Origin: Caulobacter sp. BP25
GTDB taxonomy: Bacteria; Pseudomonadota; Alphaproteobacteria; Caulobacterales; Caulobacteraceae
Length of the DNA stretch: 64,000 bases
Direction: 5' to 3'
Assembly (NCBI RefSeq): GCF_002737755.1
Contig: NZ_PEGH01000017.1
Location: 558,001 to 622,000, forward strand
Shown: in pieces, positions 18,112 through 27,040 of the stretch
Layout: every line of letters starts with the position of its first letter
Position numbering within the stretch: the stretch's first letter is position 1
Translations under genes and position numbers: made by a program
The notes under the pieces: generated by a model
Seen by the model: the letters and a program-made list of their open reading frames with translations, nothing else
Database searches by the model: none
Told to the model about the DNA's origin: nothing

Positions 18112-18969
18112 ATGGTCGATGTCCTGATCCTGGTTCCCGCCCGAGACGAGCCGCGGTTCGCTGCGACCTGGACGCCGCTGTTCGAGCGCCTGGCCGCGCC
18201 GCTGCGGGCTCATGGACTTCTCGTTGGCGCCCAGCCCTGGACCGATCCGATCGAACGCGGCCGCGCGCGCCTGGTCATGCCGTCCCTGGCCTGGGGCTAT
18301 CACCATCGCCAGGCCGAGTGGTTCGCCCTGCTGGACCGGCTGGAGGCGGACGGGACGCGCGTGGCCAATCCGGCCTCTGTGATGCGCTGGAACGCGACCA
18401 AGACCTATCTGGTCGAGCTGGCCGGCAAGGGCGCGCCCGTCGTGCCGACCCACGCCCACGACCGCCTGACGATGGAGGCAGTCGAGGCCGCCCTCGACGC
18501 GTTCGGGGTCGAGGAGGTGGTGGTCAAGCCGCAGGTCTCGGCCGGCTCGCAGGACACCATCCGGGTCAAGCGCCATGGCTCGCTGGACGGCGGCCCCAAG
18601 GGCCCGGCCCTGATCCAGCCCTTCCTGCCGGCGGTGGGCGAGGAGGGCGAACTGTCGCTGTTCTATTTCGACGGCCATTTCAGCCACGCCGTGGCCAAGG
18701 TCGCGGTCGAGGGCGACTTCCGCGTCCAGCCGCAGTTCGGCGGCAAGGTCAGCGAGATCGCGCCCGAGCCGGAGGCCCTGCACGCGGCCGAAATGGTGCT
18801 GAACGCCGCGCCGGGAAACCTGACCTACGCCCGCGTGGATTTGATCCGGGGCCTGGACCACACGCCGCAGCTGATGGAGCTGGAGGTCATCGAGCCGGAT
18901 CTCTTCCTCGAACACGCCCACGACAAGGGCGCGGCGTTTGCCGCAGCGGTGATGCGGGCGATCGGCTAG
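18112..18969 (+). CDS. ATP-grasp superfamily protein
   Basis: The 285-residue protein looks like an ATP-grasp enzyme of the glutathione-synthetase/RimK type. It has a Rossmann-like N-terminal half, then VEEVVVKPQVSAGSQDTIRVK (the ATP-binding lysine strand and glycine-rich loop), ALIQPFLPAVGEEGELSLFYF, and the metal-binding end YARVDLIRGLDHTPQLMELEVIEPDLFL. The substrate is unknown. ATG 18112 has AGGTGAG upstream at good spacing, so I prefer it to GTG 18100. It is divergent from the PfkB kinase and stands alone before a repeat. Confidence 0.8.
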   Translation: MVDVLILVPARDEPRFAATWTPLFERLAAPLRAHGLLVGAQPWTDPIERGRARLVMPSLAWGYHHRQAEWFALLDRLEADGTRVANPASVMRWNATKTYLVELAGKGAPVVPTHAHDRLTMEAVEAALDAFGVEEVVVKPQVSAGSQDTIRVKRHGSLDGGPKGPALIQPFLPAVGEEGELSLFYFDGHFSHAVAKVAVEGDFRVQPQFGGKVSEIAPEPEALHAAEMVLNAAPGNLTYARVDLIRGLDHTPQLMELEVIEPDLFLEHAHDKGAAFAAAVMRAIG

Positions 18970-18977
18970 CTCAGCAC

Positions 18978-19091
18978 GCCCCCACCTGACTTCGCTTCGC
19001 GAAGTCGTCCGCCCCCATAGGGGGCAGAAGGTCCGCACTCTCCTTCTTCCCCCTATGGGGGAGGAGCGCCGCAGGCGCGGAGGGGGCAAGT
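18978..19091. repeat. B-family intergenic repeat (copy 2)
   Basis: The scaffold matches copy 1, but the first hairpin stem is CTTCGC/GCGAAG instead of CCGC/GCGG. The end of the repeat reaches the nth stop codon. It separates the convergent ATP-grasp and nth genes. Confidence 0.8.
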
Positions 19092-19810
19092 CACGCCCCC
19101 AAAAACAGCTCCCGCGACGGGCACAGATCGCTGATCTTGCACACCTCGCATTTCGGTTTCCGCGCCACGCACACATACCGCCCGTGCAGGATCAGCCAGT
19201 GGTGCGCCCGCGTCTGGTAGGGAACCGGTACGATCCGCATCAGGTCCTGCTCGACCGCGTCGGGGGTTTTGCCGGCCGACAGCTTCAGGCGGTGCGAGAC
19301 GCGGAAGACGTGGGTGTCGACGGCGATGGCGGGTTCGATGTCCAGCTCGTTCAGCACCACGCTGGCGGTTTTGCGGCCAACGCCCGGCAGGCTTTCGAGC
19401 GCCTCGCGGTTCAGGGGAACCTGGCCGCCATACTGGCTGACCAGGATATTGGCCGTTGCGATGACGTTCTTGGCCTTGGTGCGGAAGAGTCCGATCGAGG
19501 CGATGTATTTGATCAGCCCCTCTTCCCCCAGCTCCAGCATCTTCGCGGCGTTGTCGGCGACCTGGAACAGGGGGCCGGTGGCCTTGTTGACCTGAACGTC
19601 GGTGGCCTGGGCCGACAGGGCCACGGCGGTGACCAGCTCATAGGGGTTGGAATAGTTGAGCTCGGTCTTGGGCCGCAGCTCCAGGCTCTCGAAGCGGTCG
19701 AATAGCACCGCGACCCGTTCGCGCTCGGCGGGAGAGATGCGCTTGGCCGCTTTCTTCTTCGCGGGCTTGGACTTGACGCCGGAAGACTGGGCTGGAGCGG
19801 GTTTGGCCAT
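19091..19810 (-). CDS. nth: Endonuclease III
   Basis: Nth removes oxidised pyrimidines and nicks abasic sites in base excision repair. The 239-residue protein has a lysine-rich N-terminal tail and the helix-hairpin-helix LPGVGRKTASVVL with its catalytic Lys. The catalytic Asp is in AIAVDTHVFRV, and the [4Fe-4S] cluster cysteines have the pattern C-x6-C-x2-C-x5-C (CVARKPKCEVCKISDLC). Start ATG 19810 is preferred to a codon four residues upstream at 19822. The DUF2244 gene starts divergently 66 bases away. Confidence 0.95.
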   Translation of the reverse strand: MAKPAPAQSSGVKSKPAKKKAAKRISPAERERVAVLFDRFESLELRPKTELNYSNPYELVTAVALSAQATDVQVNKATGPLFQVADNAAKMLELGEEGLIKYIASIGLFRTKAKNVIATANILVSQYGGQVPLNREALESLPGVGRKTASVVLNELDIEPAIAVDTHVFRVSHRLKLSAGKTPDAVEQDLMRIVPVPYQTRAHHWLILHGRYVCVARKPKCEVCKISDLCPSRELFLGA

Positions 19811-19876
19811 GGCGCGGACCATGCCGTGATGCGCCCCTCTCGCCAAGCGGGCCGGCCGCGCCTAAATTCTCCGCCC

Positions 19877-20353
19877 ATGGCCTCGCCGCTCTACATGGAC
19901 CGGGTGATCGCGCCGCACCGTTCGCTGACGCCCCACGGCGCGGCGGTGCTGATGGCCGTCGTTATGGCCTTCAACGTGCTGGTCGCCATCTTCCTGCTGA
20001 TCGTCCGCGCGCCGCCGGTGCTGCCGTTCCTGGGCCTGGACGTCCTGGCCCTGTGGCTGGCCTTGCGCGCTAGCGACCGGGCGGCCAAGCGCGTCGAGCG
20101 CGTCCAGGTCACCGCCGAGGCCGTGACCGTCAGCCGCGAGGACGAGAAGGGCGCCCGCACCGTCTGGACCTCGCCGACCGCCTTCACCCGCGTGAACGTC
20201 GATTTGCCCGGCGAGCACGACGCCCGCGTGCGGCTGATGATCCATCGCAAGCGCCTGACCTTGGCGCGGTCGCTCAGCCCCGAGGCGCGAATCCAGTTCG
20301 CCAATGCGCTGCAGGACGCCATTCGCGCCGCCCGCGCCGAGCGCTGGTCGTGA
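19877..20353 (+). CDS. DUF2244 family membrane protein
   Basis: The 158-residue protein has two adjacent transmembrane helices (AAVLMAVVMAFNVLVAIFLLIV and VLPFLGLDVLALWLALRAS). A soluble C-terminal domain follows with ERVQVTAEAVTVSR and a WTSPTAFTRVNVDL segment, which matches DUF2244. The family's function is unknown, although it is often near nth or cytochrome oxidase genes in alphaproteobacteria. Its stop overlaps the following gene as GTGA, so the two are translationally coupled. Confidence 0.85.
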   Translation: MASPLYMDRVIAPHRSLTPHGAAVLMAVVMAFNVLVAIFLLIVRAPPVLPFLGLDVLALWLALRASDRAAKRVERVQVTAEAVTVSREDEKGARTVWTSPTAFTRVNVDLPGEHDARVRLMIHRKRLTLARSLSPEARIQFANALQDAIRAARAERWS

Positions 20354-21312
20354 GCGGCGAAACGGCCGCAAGAACCGGGCGGACGGCGTTATCCGACGGG
20401 GCTAGCGTGTCGGACATGGCATACGACGCATCACCCCTCTCGACCGGTCTTTCCGAAGCGGCCAGCCAAGAGCTGGCCCGCCTGGCCGAACGCTCGGTCG
20501 ACTACCACCGCATGGCCAAGGCGCTGGACTGGCTGGCCGAGCGGTGGTCCGATCATCCCTCGTTGGACGAGGCGGCGGGGGCCGTGGGCCTGTCGCCGTT
20601 CCACTTCCAGCGCATCTTCACCCGCTGGGCCGGGGTCAGTCCCAAGACCTTCGTCTCGGCCATCGCCCACGCCGAGGCGCGGCGGTCGCTGGAGGCCGGC
20701 GGCACCGTGCTGGACGCGGCCTTCGACGCGGGGCTCTCAGGACCTTCGCGCCTGCACGACCTGTTCATCGCCCAGGAGGCGGCGACGCCGGGCGAGGTGC
20801 GGCGGCGCGGGCAGGGGATGCGCCTGGCCTGGGGCTGGGCCCCGACGCCGTTCGGCAAAGGCCTGTTTGTGATGGCCGAGCGGGGCTTGGCGGGTCTGGC
20901 CTTCTCGGACGGCGACGATGAGATGAGCTTCGCCGACATGCACCGCCGGTTCCCGGCCGCCGACTGGACGCGGGATGATGCGGCCGCGCAAGCCATGGCC
21001 CTGCGCGCTTTCACGGGCGGGGAGGGGCCGTTGCCGGTGGTGCTGATCGGCTCGCCGTTCCACATCCAGGTCTGGAAGGCCCTGCTGACCATCCCGGCCG
21101 GCGCGACCGCCACCTACGGCCAGGTCGCCGCCTGGGCCGGCAAGCCCCGCGCCTTTCAGGCCACCGGCGGCGCCATCGGCGCCAACCCGATCTCGCTGCT
21201 GATCCCCTGCCACCGCGCCATCGCCAAGAGCGGCAAGCTCACGGGGTATCACTGGGGCCTGGCCCGCAAGGCGGCGATCTTGGGGATGGAGGCGGTCGCG
21301 GCGGCGGGGTGA
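20350..21312 (+). CDS. Ada-like HTH / methylated-DNA cysteine methyltransferase
   Basis: The 320-residue protein fuses an AraC-type helix-turn-helix (about 45-150: MAKALDWLAERWSDHPSLDEAAGAVGLSPFHFQRIF) to an O6-methylguanine-DNA methyltransferase domain. The acceptor site is intact (LIPCHRAIAKSGKLTGYHWG) and so is the DNA-binding strand GQVAAWAGKPRAFQATGGAIGANP. The N-terminal zinc-cysteine domain of classical Ada is absent, so phosphotriester sensing is not expected. It starts at GTG 20350, overlapping DUF2244; ATG 20416 is an alternative. A repair link with nearby nth is likely. Confidence 0.88.
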   Translation: MSGETAARTGRTALSDGASVSDMAYDASPLSTGLSEAASQELARLAERSVDYHRMAKALDWLAERWSDHPSLDEAAGAVGLSPFHFQRIFTRWAGVSPKTFVSAIAHAEARRSLEAGGTVLDAAFDAGLSGPSRLHDLFIAQEAATPGEVRRRGQGMRLAWGWAPTPFGKGLFVMAERGLAGLAFSDGDDEMSFADMHRRFPAADWTRDDAAAQAMALRAFTGGEGPLPVVLIGSPFHIQVWKALLTIPAGATATYGQVAAWAGKPRAFQATGGAIGANPISLLIPCHRAIAKSGKLTGYHWGLARKAAILGMEAVAAAG

Positions 21313-21313
21313 T

Positions 21314-21426
21314 ACTTGCCCCCTCCGCGCCTGCGGCGCTCCTCCCCCGGAGGGGGAAGAAGACGCGCGATCCTTCTGCCCCCTTTCGGGGGCGGACGAC
21401 TTCGCGGAGCGAAGTCAGGTGGGGGC
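21314..21426. repeat. B-family intergenic repeat (copy 3, inverted)
   Basis: It runs opposite to copies 1 and 2: ACTTGCCCCCTCCGCGCCTG at the left, AAGTCAGGTGGGGGC at the right. Its stem on the minus strand is CTTCGC/GCGAAG with a TCC loop. It sits between the convergent Ada-like gene and hslU. Confidence 0.8.
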
Positions 21427-21434
21427 CTGCTGCG

Positions 21435-22727
21435 TTACAAGATAAAGCGACTGAGATCCGCGTTCGCGGCCAGCGCGCCGACCCGCTCCTGCACATAGGC
21501 TGCGTCCACCGTTACGGTCTCGCCGCCGCGATCGGCCGCCGTGAAGCTGATCTCCTCGACCACCTTTTCCAGGATGGTCTGCAGCCTTCGCGCCCCGATG
21601 TTCTCGACCGAGGCGTTCACGGCCACGGCCGCGTCGGCCAGGGCGTCGATCGCTTCGTCGGTGAAAACGAGGGTGACCTCTTCGGTCGCCATCAGCGCCT
21701 GGTGCTGGCGGATCAGGTTGGCTTCCGGCTCGGTGAGAATCCGGCGCAGGTCGTCGCGCGTCAGGCCCTTCAGCTCCACCCGGATCGGCAGGCGGCCCTG
21801 CAGTTCGGGCAGCAGGTCCGAGGGCTTTGCAACATGGAAGGCGCCCGAGGCGATGAACAGGATGTGGTCGGTCTTCACCGGCCCGTACTTGGTCGAGACC
21901 GTCGTGCCCTCGATCAGCGGCAAGAGATCGCGCTGCACGCCTTCACGAGAGACGTCCGCGCCCGAGCGCTGGGACGAGCTGGCGACCTTGTCGATTTCGT
22001 CCAGGAAGACGATGCCGTGGTTCTCGGCCAGCTCCAGGGCTTCCTGGGTGAGGGCCTCCTGGTCCAGCAGCTTGTCGCTTTCCTCGGCGATCAGCGGGGC
22101 CCAGGCGCCGGCCACGGTCGTCTTGTGGGTCTTTTGACGACCGCCGCCGAACGACTTCATCATGTCCGACAGGTTGAAGACCGCTGCGCCCGGCTGGCCG
22201 GGGATCTCGAAGGTCTGGCCGCCGGTGTCGGCCAGTTGCAGCTCGACCTCCTTGTCGTCCAGCTCGCCGGCCCGGATCTTCTTGCGGAAGGCCTCGCGGG
22301 CGGCGGTCGAGCCGGGACCGGTCAGGGCATCGAGGATCCGCTCCTCGGCCGCGCCCTCGGCCTTGGCCTTCACGGCGGCGCGGCGCTTGTCGCGGACCAT
22401 GGCCAGGGCGCTTTCCACCAGGTCGCGGACGATCTGGTCGACGTCGCGGCCGACATAGCCGACCTCGGTGAACTTGGTGGCCTCGACCTTCAGGAACGGA
22501 GCCTGGGCCAGCTTGGCCAGGCGCCGAGCGATCTCGGTCTTGCCCACGCCCGTGGGGCCGATCAGCAGGATGTTCTTTGGCGTCAGCTCGTCGCGGATGT
22601 CGGCCGGCGCGCGGCGACGCCGCCAGCGGTTGCGCAGGGCGACGGCCACGGCCTTCTTGGCGTCCTGGTGACCGACGATGAAGCGGTCCAGCTCGGAGAC
22701 GATCTCGCGGGGGGAAAACTCAGTCAT
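21435..22727 (-). CDS. hslU: HslU ATPase subunit of the HslUV protease
   Basis: HslU unfolds substrates and threads them into HslV. The 430-residue AAA+ protein has [21 protein letters not shown] near the N-terminus, Walker [15 protein letters not shown] and Walker [12 protein letters not shown]. The pore-loop-type [14 protein letters not shown] is present, and the C-terminal tail ends in [10 protein letters not shown], which docks into HslV. The I-domain is shorter than the middle of the E. coli protein but continuous. hslV precedes it with a one-base overlap. Confidence 0.97.
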   Translation of the reverse strand: MTEFSPREIVSELDRFIVGHQDAKKAVAVALRNRWRRRRAPADIRDELTPKNILLIGPTGVGKTEIARRLAKLAQAPFLKVEATKFTEVGYVGRDVDQIVRDLVESALAMVRDKRRAAVKAKAEGAAEERILDALTGPGSTAAREAFRKKIRAGELDDKEVELQLADTGGQTFEIPGQPGAAVFNLSDMMKSFGGGRQKTHKTTVAGAWAPLIAEESDKLLDQEALTQEALELAENHGIVFLDEIDKVASSSQRSGADVSREGVQRDLLPLIEGTTVSTKYGPVKTDHILFIASGAFHVAKPSDLLPELQGRLPIRVELKGLTRDDLRRILTEPEANLIRQHQALMATEEVTLVFTDEAIDALADAAVAVNASVENIGARRLQTILEKVVEEISFTAADRGGETVTVDAAYVQERVGALAANADLSRFIL

Positions 22728-23293
22728 TACAGGCTTTCGACGGTCAGGTTGCCGTTCGTGTAGACGCAGATCTCGGCCGCGATCCCCATCGCCTTGCGGG
22801 CGATGTCCTCGGCGGTGAGATCAAGGTCGATCAGGGCCTTGCCGGCCGCCAGGGCGTAGTTGCCGCCCGAGCCGATGGCCGCCACGGCCCCGCCGCCGGC
22901 GCTCTCGCCGGGCTCCAGCACGTCGCCGACGCCGGTGACGGTGTAGATGGCGGTGTTGTCGGCCACCAGCAGCATGGCTTCGAGGCGACGCAGGTAACGG
23001 TCGGTCCGCCAGTCCTTGGCCAGGTCCACGCAGGCGCGGGCCAGCTGGTCGGGATACTGTTCCAGCTTAGCTTCGAGCCGCTCAATGAGCGTGAAGGCGT
23101 CGGCCGTGGCGCCGGCGAAGCCCGCGACGACCTTGCCGCCGGCCAGGCGCCGCACCTTGCGGGCGTTGCCCTTGACGACGGTTGGGCCCATTGACACCTG
23201 TCCGTCGCCGGCGATCACGGTCTGGCCGTTCTTGCGCACCGCCAGGATCGTCGTGCCGTGCCAGTCTGGGAAAGTCGAGTTGTTGCCTTGCAT
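22727..23293 (-). CDS. hslV: HslV peptidase subunit of the HslUV protease
   Basis: HslV is the proteasome-like threonine peptidase. The 188-residue product contains [25 protein letters not shown]. By homology the mature enzyme begins at the first Thr of TTILAV, which means removal of about 13 N-terminal residues rather than only Met. It also has [18 protein letters not shown] and [14 protein letters not shown]. The frame stays open upstream, but ATG 23293 gives a sensible length. It is first in hslV-hslU and divergent from the ThiF/MoeB-like gene. Confidence 0.95.
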   Translation of the reverse strand: MQGNNSTFPDWHGTTILAVRKNGQTVIAGDGQVSMGPTVVKGNARKVRRLAGGKVVAGFAGATADAFTLIERLEAKLEQYPDQLARACVDLAKDWRTDRYLRRLEAMLLVADNTAIYTVTGVGDVLEPGESAGGGAVAAIGSGGNYALAAGKALIDLDLTAEDIARKAMGIAAEICVYTNGNLTVESL

Positions 23294-23334
23294 GGCTTCG
23301 CATGTGGCGAGCCGAAGGCGGAGGGTCAAGCGCG

Positions 23335-24075
23335 GTGAGTTTTTCGGAAGCCGAGGTCGAACGCTACGCCCGCCATCTGGTGCTGCGCGAGGTGGGCGGT
23401 CCGGGCCAGCAGAAGCTGAAGGCCGCAAGGGTGCTGATGGTCGGCGCCGGCGGCCTGGGCGCGCCCGCGGCGCTCTATCTGGCCGCCGCTGGCGTGGGGA
23501 CGATCGGCCTGGTCGACCCCGACGTGGTGTCGCTGTCGAACCTGCAGCGCCAAGTGCTTTACGCCGGGTCCGACGTCGGCCGGCCCAAGGTCGAGGCAGC
23601 GCGGGAGCATCTGGCCGCCCTCAATCCGCATGTCTCGATCGAGCCCCACCCGGTCTGGCTGAACGCCGAGAACGCCGGCGACATCGTTTCTCGCTACGAC
23701 CTCGTCCTGGACGGCACCGACGATTTCGCCACCCGCTTCGCCGTCAGCGACGCCTGCCTGGCGCACGGCAAGCCGCTGGTCAGCGGGGCGCTTGGCCGCT
23801 GGACCGGCCAGGTGGGGGTGTTCCACGGAAAGCCCTGCTACCGCTGCCTGGTGCCCGAGGTCCCGCCGGACGCCGAGACCTGCGCCCTGGTCGGAGTGGT
23901 CGGGGCCCTGGCCGGGGTGATCGGGTCGATGATGGCGCTGGAGGCGGTCAAGCTGATCACCGGCGCCGGCGAGCCGCTGTCGGGCAAGCTGCTGATCTAC
24001 GACGCCCTGGCGGCCGAGACGCGGACAGTCAGGATCGGCGCCGATCCAACCTGCCCGGCCTGCGGCCAAGTCTGA
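23335..24075 (+). CDS. ThiF/MoeB/HesA family adenylyltransferase
   Basis: E1-like enzymes of this type adenylate the C-terminus of a small sulfur carrier (MoaD or ThiS). The 246-residue product begins [35 protein letters not shown] with the nucleotide loop GAGGLG, then [26 protein letters not shown] and a four-cysteine zinc site (CYRC plus CPAC). The family's thioester-cysteine region is [16 protein letters not shown]. Start is GTG 23335. With no moaD, thiS or rhodanese domain next to it, the partner pathway cannot be set. Confidence 0.88.
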   Translation: MSFSEAEVERYARHLVLREVGGPGQQKLKAARVLMVGAGGLGAPAALYLAAAGVGTIGLVDPDVVSLSNLQRQVLYAGSDVGRPKVEAAREHLAALNPHVSIEPHPVWLNAENAGDIVSRYDLVLDGTDDFATRFAVSDACLAHGKPLVSGALGRWTGQVGVFHGKPCYRCLVPEVPPDAETCALVGVVGALAGVIGSMMALEAVKLITGAGEPLSGKLLIYDALAAETRTVRIGADPTCPACGQV

Positions 24076-24163
24076 CCGCGCGGCGCCGCGTCCGGGCTGC
24101 TACGGAAGCGACGGCCCGCCGGCCATCGGCTAAGGCCTGCCCGCGTACTGCTGGAGTAGACCC

Positions 24164-25675
24164 ATGAGCCGGATCGCCCTTCCGAGCCTGCAAGCCAAGG
24201 TGATGTCGGCCGAGGCCGCCGCCGCCCTGATCGACCCCGCCAGCACGGTGGGCATGAGCGGCTTCACTGGCTCGGGCTATCCCAAGGCCGTGCCGCTGGC
24301 CCTGGCCAAGCGGATCGAGGCCGCGCACGCGGCGGGCGACCCGTTCCGCCTGCGCGTCTGGACCGGCGCCTCGACGGGCCCCGAGCTGGACGGCGCCCTG
24401 GCCAAGGCCGACGGCATCGAGTTTCGCCTGCCCTACAACTCCGACCCCATCGCCCGCGACAAGATCAATCGCGGCGAGATGGACTATTTCGACATGCACC
24501 TGTCCCAAGTCGCGCCAATGGCCTGGCAGGGGTTCCTGGGCCCGCTGGATACCGCCATCATCGAGGTCAGCGGCATCCGCGCCGACGGCTCGCTGATCCC
24601 CTCGTCCTCGGTCGGCAACAACAAGACCTGGATCGACCGGGCCTCGAAGGTGATCCTCGAGGTCAATCGCTGGCAGAACCCGGCGCTGGAGGGGATGCAC
24701 GACATCTATTACGGCACGGCCCTGCCGCCGAACCGCGTGCCGATCCCCCTGACCCGCCCCGACCAGCGCATCGGCGAGCCCTATTTCCGCTGCGACCCGT
24801 CCAAGGTGGTGGCGGTGGTCGAGACCGACTCCCCCGACCGCAACCTGCCGTTCGACGCGCCGGGCGAGGACCACAAGGCCATCGCCGGCCATCTCTTGGA
24901 ATTCTTCCGTCACGAGGTCGCCAAGGGACGCCTGCCCTCGTCCTTGCTGCCGCTGCAATCAGGGGTGGGCAACATCGCCAACGCGGTAATGTCGGGCCTG
25001 GTCGACGGGCCTTTCGACCGGATGACCGCCTATACCGAGGTGCTGCAGGACGGGATGCTGGCGCTGATGGAGGCCGGCAAGCTCTTGACCGCCTCGGCCA
25101 CCGCCTTCTCGTTGAGCCCCGAGGCCGCCCACACCCTGAACGCCGACATGCATCGGTTCCGCGAGCGCCTGGTGCTGCGCCCGCAGGAGATCAGCAACCA
25201 CCCCGAAGTGATCCGTCGCCTGGGCTGCATCGCCATGAACGGCATGATCGAGGCCGACATCCACGGGGCGGTGAACTCGACCCACCTGATGGGCTCGCGC
25301 ATCCAGAACGGCATCGGCGGCAGCGGCGACTTCGCCCGCAACGCCTATGTCTCGATCTTCATGGCCCCCTCGACGGCCAAGGGCGGCAAGATCTCGACGA
25401 TCGTGCCCAAGACCCCGCACGTCGACCACATCAATCAGGACGTCCAGATCCTGGTCACCGAGCAGGGCCTGGCCGACCTTCGCGGCCTGTCGCCCCGCCA
25501 GCGGGCCGAGCTCATCATCGAAAACTGCTCGCACCCGGACTATCGCCCGGCCCTGAAGGACTATCTGGCCCGCGCCCGCCGCGACTCCTACGGCCAGCAG
25601 TCGCCGACCCTGCTGATGGAGGCCTTCGCCTGGCACCAGCGGTTCATCGAGACCGGCGACATGAGGCCGAAATGA
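24164..25675 (+). CDS. Acetyl-CoA hydrolase / acetate:succinate CoA-transferase
   Basis: The 503-residue protein belongs to the class I CoA-transferases that move CoA between succinyl-CoA or acetyl-CoA and small acids. It has MSGFTGSGYPKAVPLALAKRI, the oxyanion-type VSGIRADGSLIPSSSVGNNKTW, and an active-site Glu likely in AYTEVLQDGMLALMEAG (near 290). The C-terminal signature is PHVDHINQDVQILVTEQGLADLRGLSPRQRAELII. The start follows a TGGAG-type site. Its ATGA overlap with the haemoglobin gene shows translational coupling. Confidence 0.92.
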   Translation: MSRIALPSLQAKVMSAEAAAALIDPASTVGMSGFTGSGYPKAVPLALAKRIEAAHAAGDPFRLRVWTGASTGPELDGALAKADGIEFRLPYNSDPIARDKINRGEMDYFDMHLSQVAPMAWQGFLGPLDTAIIEVSGIRADGSLIPSSSVGNNKTWIDRASKVILEVNRWQNPALEGMHDIYYGTALPPNRVPIPLTRPDQRIGEPYFRCDPSKVVAVVETDSPDRNLPFDAPGEDHKAIAGHLLEFFRHEVAKGRLPSSLLPLQSGVGNIANAVMSGLVDGPFDRMTAYTEVLQDGMLALMEAGKLLTASATAFSLSPEAAHTLNADMHRFRERLVLRPQEISNHPEVIRRLGCIAMNGMIEADIHGAVNSTHLMGSRIQNGIGGSGDFARNAYVSIFMAPSTAKGGKISTIVPKTPHVDHINQDVQILVTEQGLADLRGLSPRQRAELIIENCSHPDYRPALKDYLARARRDSYGQQSPTLLMEAFAWHQRFIETGDMRPK

Positions 25676-26073
25676 GCGCTGAGGCCGAAGCTCAAGCCGC
25701 CGAGACCGCGTTCGACCAGATCGGCGGCGCGACCCGCGTCCAGGCGGTGGTCGAGGCCTTCTACGACCTGATGGACACCGACCCGGCCTATGCCCGCTTG
25801 CGGGCCATCCATGCGCCGGACCTCACCCCCATGCGCGCCTCGCTGGCGGGCTTTCTCACCGGCTGGCTGGGCGGGCCAAGAGACTGGTTCGCCGCGCGGC
25901 CGGGCGTTTGCATGATGTCGCTGCACCGGTCGATGCCGATCGACGCCGAGCTGGCGCGGCAGTGGACCGACGCCATGGGTCGGGCGCTGGATCAGGCGGG
26001 CGTGGAGGCGGAGATGGCGCAGGCGCTGCGCGAGGTGTTCGGGCGGATGTCGGGGAATATGACGACGCGGTGA
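25672..26073 (+). CDS. Group II truncated haemoglobin
   Basis: The 133-residue protein fits group II truncated globins. It has AFDQIGGATRVQAVVEAFYDLMDTDP, the proximal-histidine segment CMMSLHRSMPI and QWTDAMGRALDQAG with the group II tryptophan. These bind haem and react with oxygen or NO. The C-terminal end is short. It overlaps the CoA-transferase stop by four bases, so acid metabolism and redox sensing appear linked in one transcript. Confidence 0.88.
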   Translation: MSAEAEAQAAETAFDQIGGATRVQAVVEAFYDLMDTDPAYARLRAIHAPDLTPMRASLAGFLTGWLGGPRDWFAARPGVCMMSLHRSMPIDAELARQWTDAMGRALDQAGVEAEMAQALREVFGRMSGNMTTR

Positions 26074-26126
26074 GGGGGGCGGTGGAAGTCAGTGCCCCAC
26101 CCGAAGCTAGAAGAGATAAGCGGCAC

Positions 26127-26696
26127 CTAGGGTTCGCATTGCAATAGGTGTCGGATGGATGGGTACCAAGGACTGTCCCAGTTGCCATGAGGCGCCACGG
26201 CGTAGGCGACGTGGGCAATCAATCTGGACGTTCTAGCAGCCTTTTCCCGCAGGTTTCGCAGCTCAGTGCTATCTCGCTTTTTCTGATCTCGCGTCCTGCT
26301 AGCGACCACTTTCGACGGCGTTCCAAGGTCTGGGCCTGCTGTTTGCCCTCGAAACGTCACCCACTTCCCAAGCCAGAGCATCGACTCTCGGTAGTCTGCG
26401 TGAATGAAATCGTTTCTTTGTCGTTGAACCGCCTTAAGCTCTTGCACCGCGAGCGATAACGCGCGGGGATATTCTGGGTGTGGGCACCGACCCTTCATAC
26501 ACCCGGCCCAGGTGTCGATGGCGTCCTGTCCTCTCATTATTGAGTTCGCGGTCGGCCGATCGACATTCAGCACGCCGGTCAGCGATCTCGCCAGCTCGTC
26601 ATCAATCTGTCCGATTATGACCACCACCTCACCCAGTAGCGCCATTTCTTCGGCCATCAGCGGAATGTGATACGCAGCTTGCTCAGGTGTTTTCAT
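26127..26696 (-). CDS. Unknown orphan protein with HEPN-like RX4H motif
   Basis: I do not recognise a named family. The 189-residue product is predicted almost all-helical and contains VQRQRNDFIHADYRESM, where R-N-D-F-I-H gives the R-N-x3-H spacing of HEPN ribonuclease motifs. The C-terminal part is basic (RTRDQKKRD, NLREKAARTSRLI). No antitoxin-like gene is adjacent. Its codon usage looks less GC-rich than its neighbours, suggesting recent acquisition. ATG 26696 is chosen because GGTGGGG precedes it; a GTG lies three codons upstream. It faces the truncated haemoglobin gene, with an unusual repeat island on the other side. Confidence 0.6.
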   Translation of the reverse strand: MKTPEQAAYHIPLMAEEMALLGEVVVIIGQIDDELARSLTGVLNVDRPTANSIMRGQDAIDTWAGCMKGRCPHPEYPRALSLAVQELKAVQRQRNDFIHADYRESMLWLGKWVTFRGQTAGPDLGTPSKVVASRTRDQKKRDSTELRNLREKAARTSRLIAHVAYAVAPHGNWDSPWYPSIRHLLQCEP

Positions 26697-26854
26697 GTGC
26701 CCCACCGAATGTCGGCGGCATTGTAACGCTACAACCGCCTAGACGTCCTCGTTGCCTAGCCGATTGGGCTGATCTGGGAGGGGCGGTCGCTGGGAAGCGC
26801 GCCTCGTGAAATCCCGCTAAGCGTAGCCACGCGACCTCCCGAGGTCGGTGCGAA

Positions 26855-26999
26855 CCTTACATCTCTTGGAGGCTGCAGCGTGCAGGGCTGTCCGGGTTGG
26901 TCAAGGACCGCCCTCTGGCCGGCCGCCACGCGGCGGCGCTGCGCGCCGTCCTTGAGCAACCCGGTCAGCCCTGCGATCGTCTCGCCGTGAGATGTAAGG
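26855..26999. repeat. 145-bp imperfect inverted repeat
   Basis: The left arm (26855-26908) and right arm (26948-26999) are reverse complements in three blocks: CCTTACATCTC, GCAGGGCTG and CCGGGTTG followed by TCAAGGAC. The 39-bp loop is itself GC-rich. It lies about 160 bases from the start of the HEPN-like gene and just before a composite repeat. It shows no open frame with recognisable content; a MITE-like remnant or structured RNA is possible. Confidence 0.75.
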
Positions 27000-27040
27000 A
27001 TGGCTCCCGTCTTGGGGGACGGGTTTCACAGCGCTAATCG

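Noticed and set aside
22727-23428. Longer HslV with an upstream start
   Set aside because: The extra N-terminus is basic and proline-rich, would overlap the divergent ThiF/MoeB-like gene, and is not found in HslV proteins.
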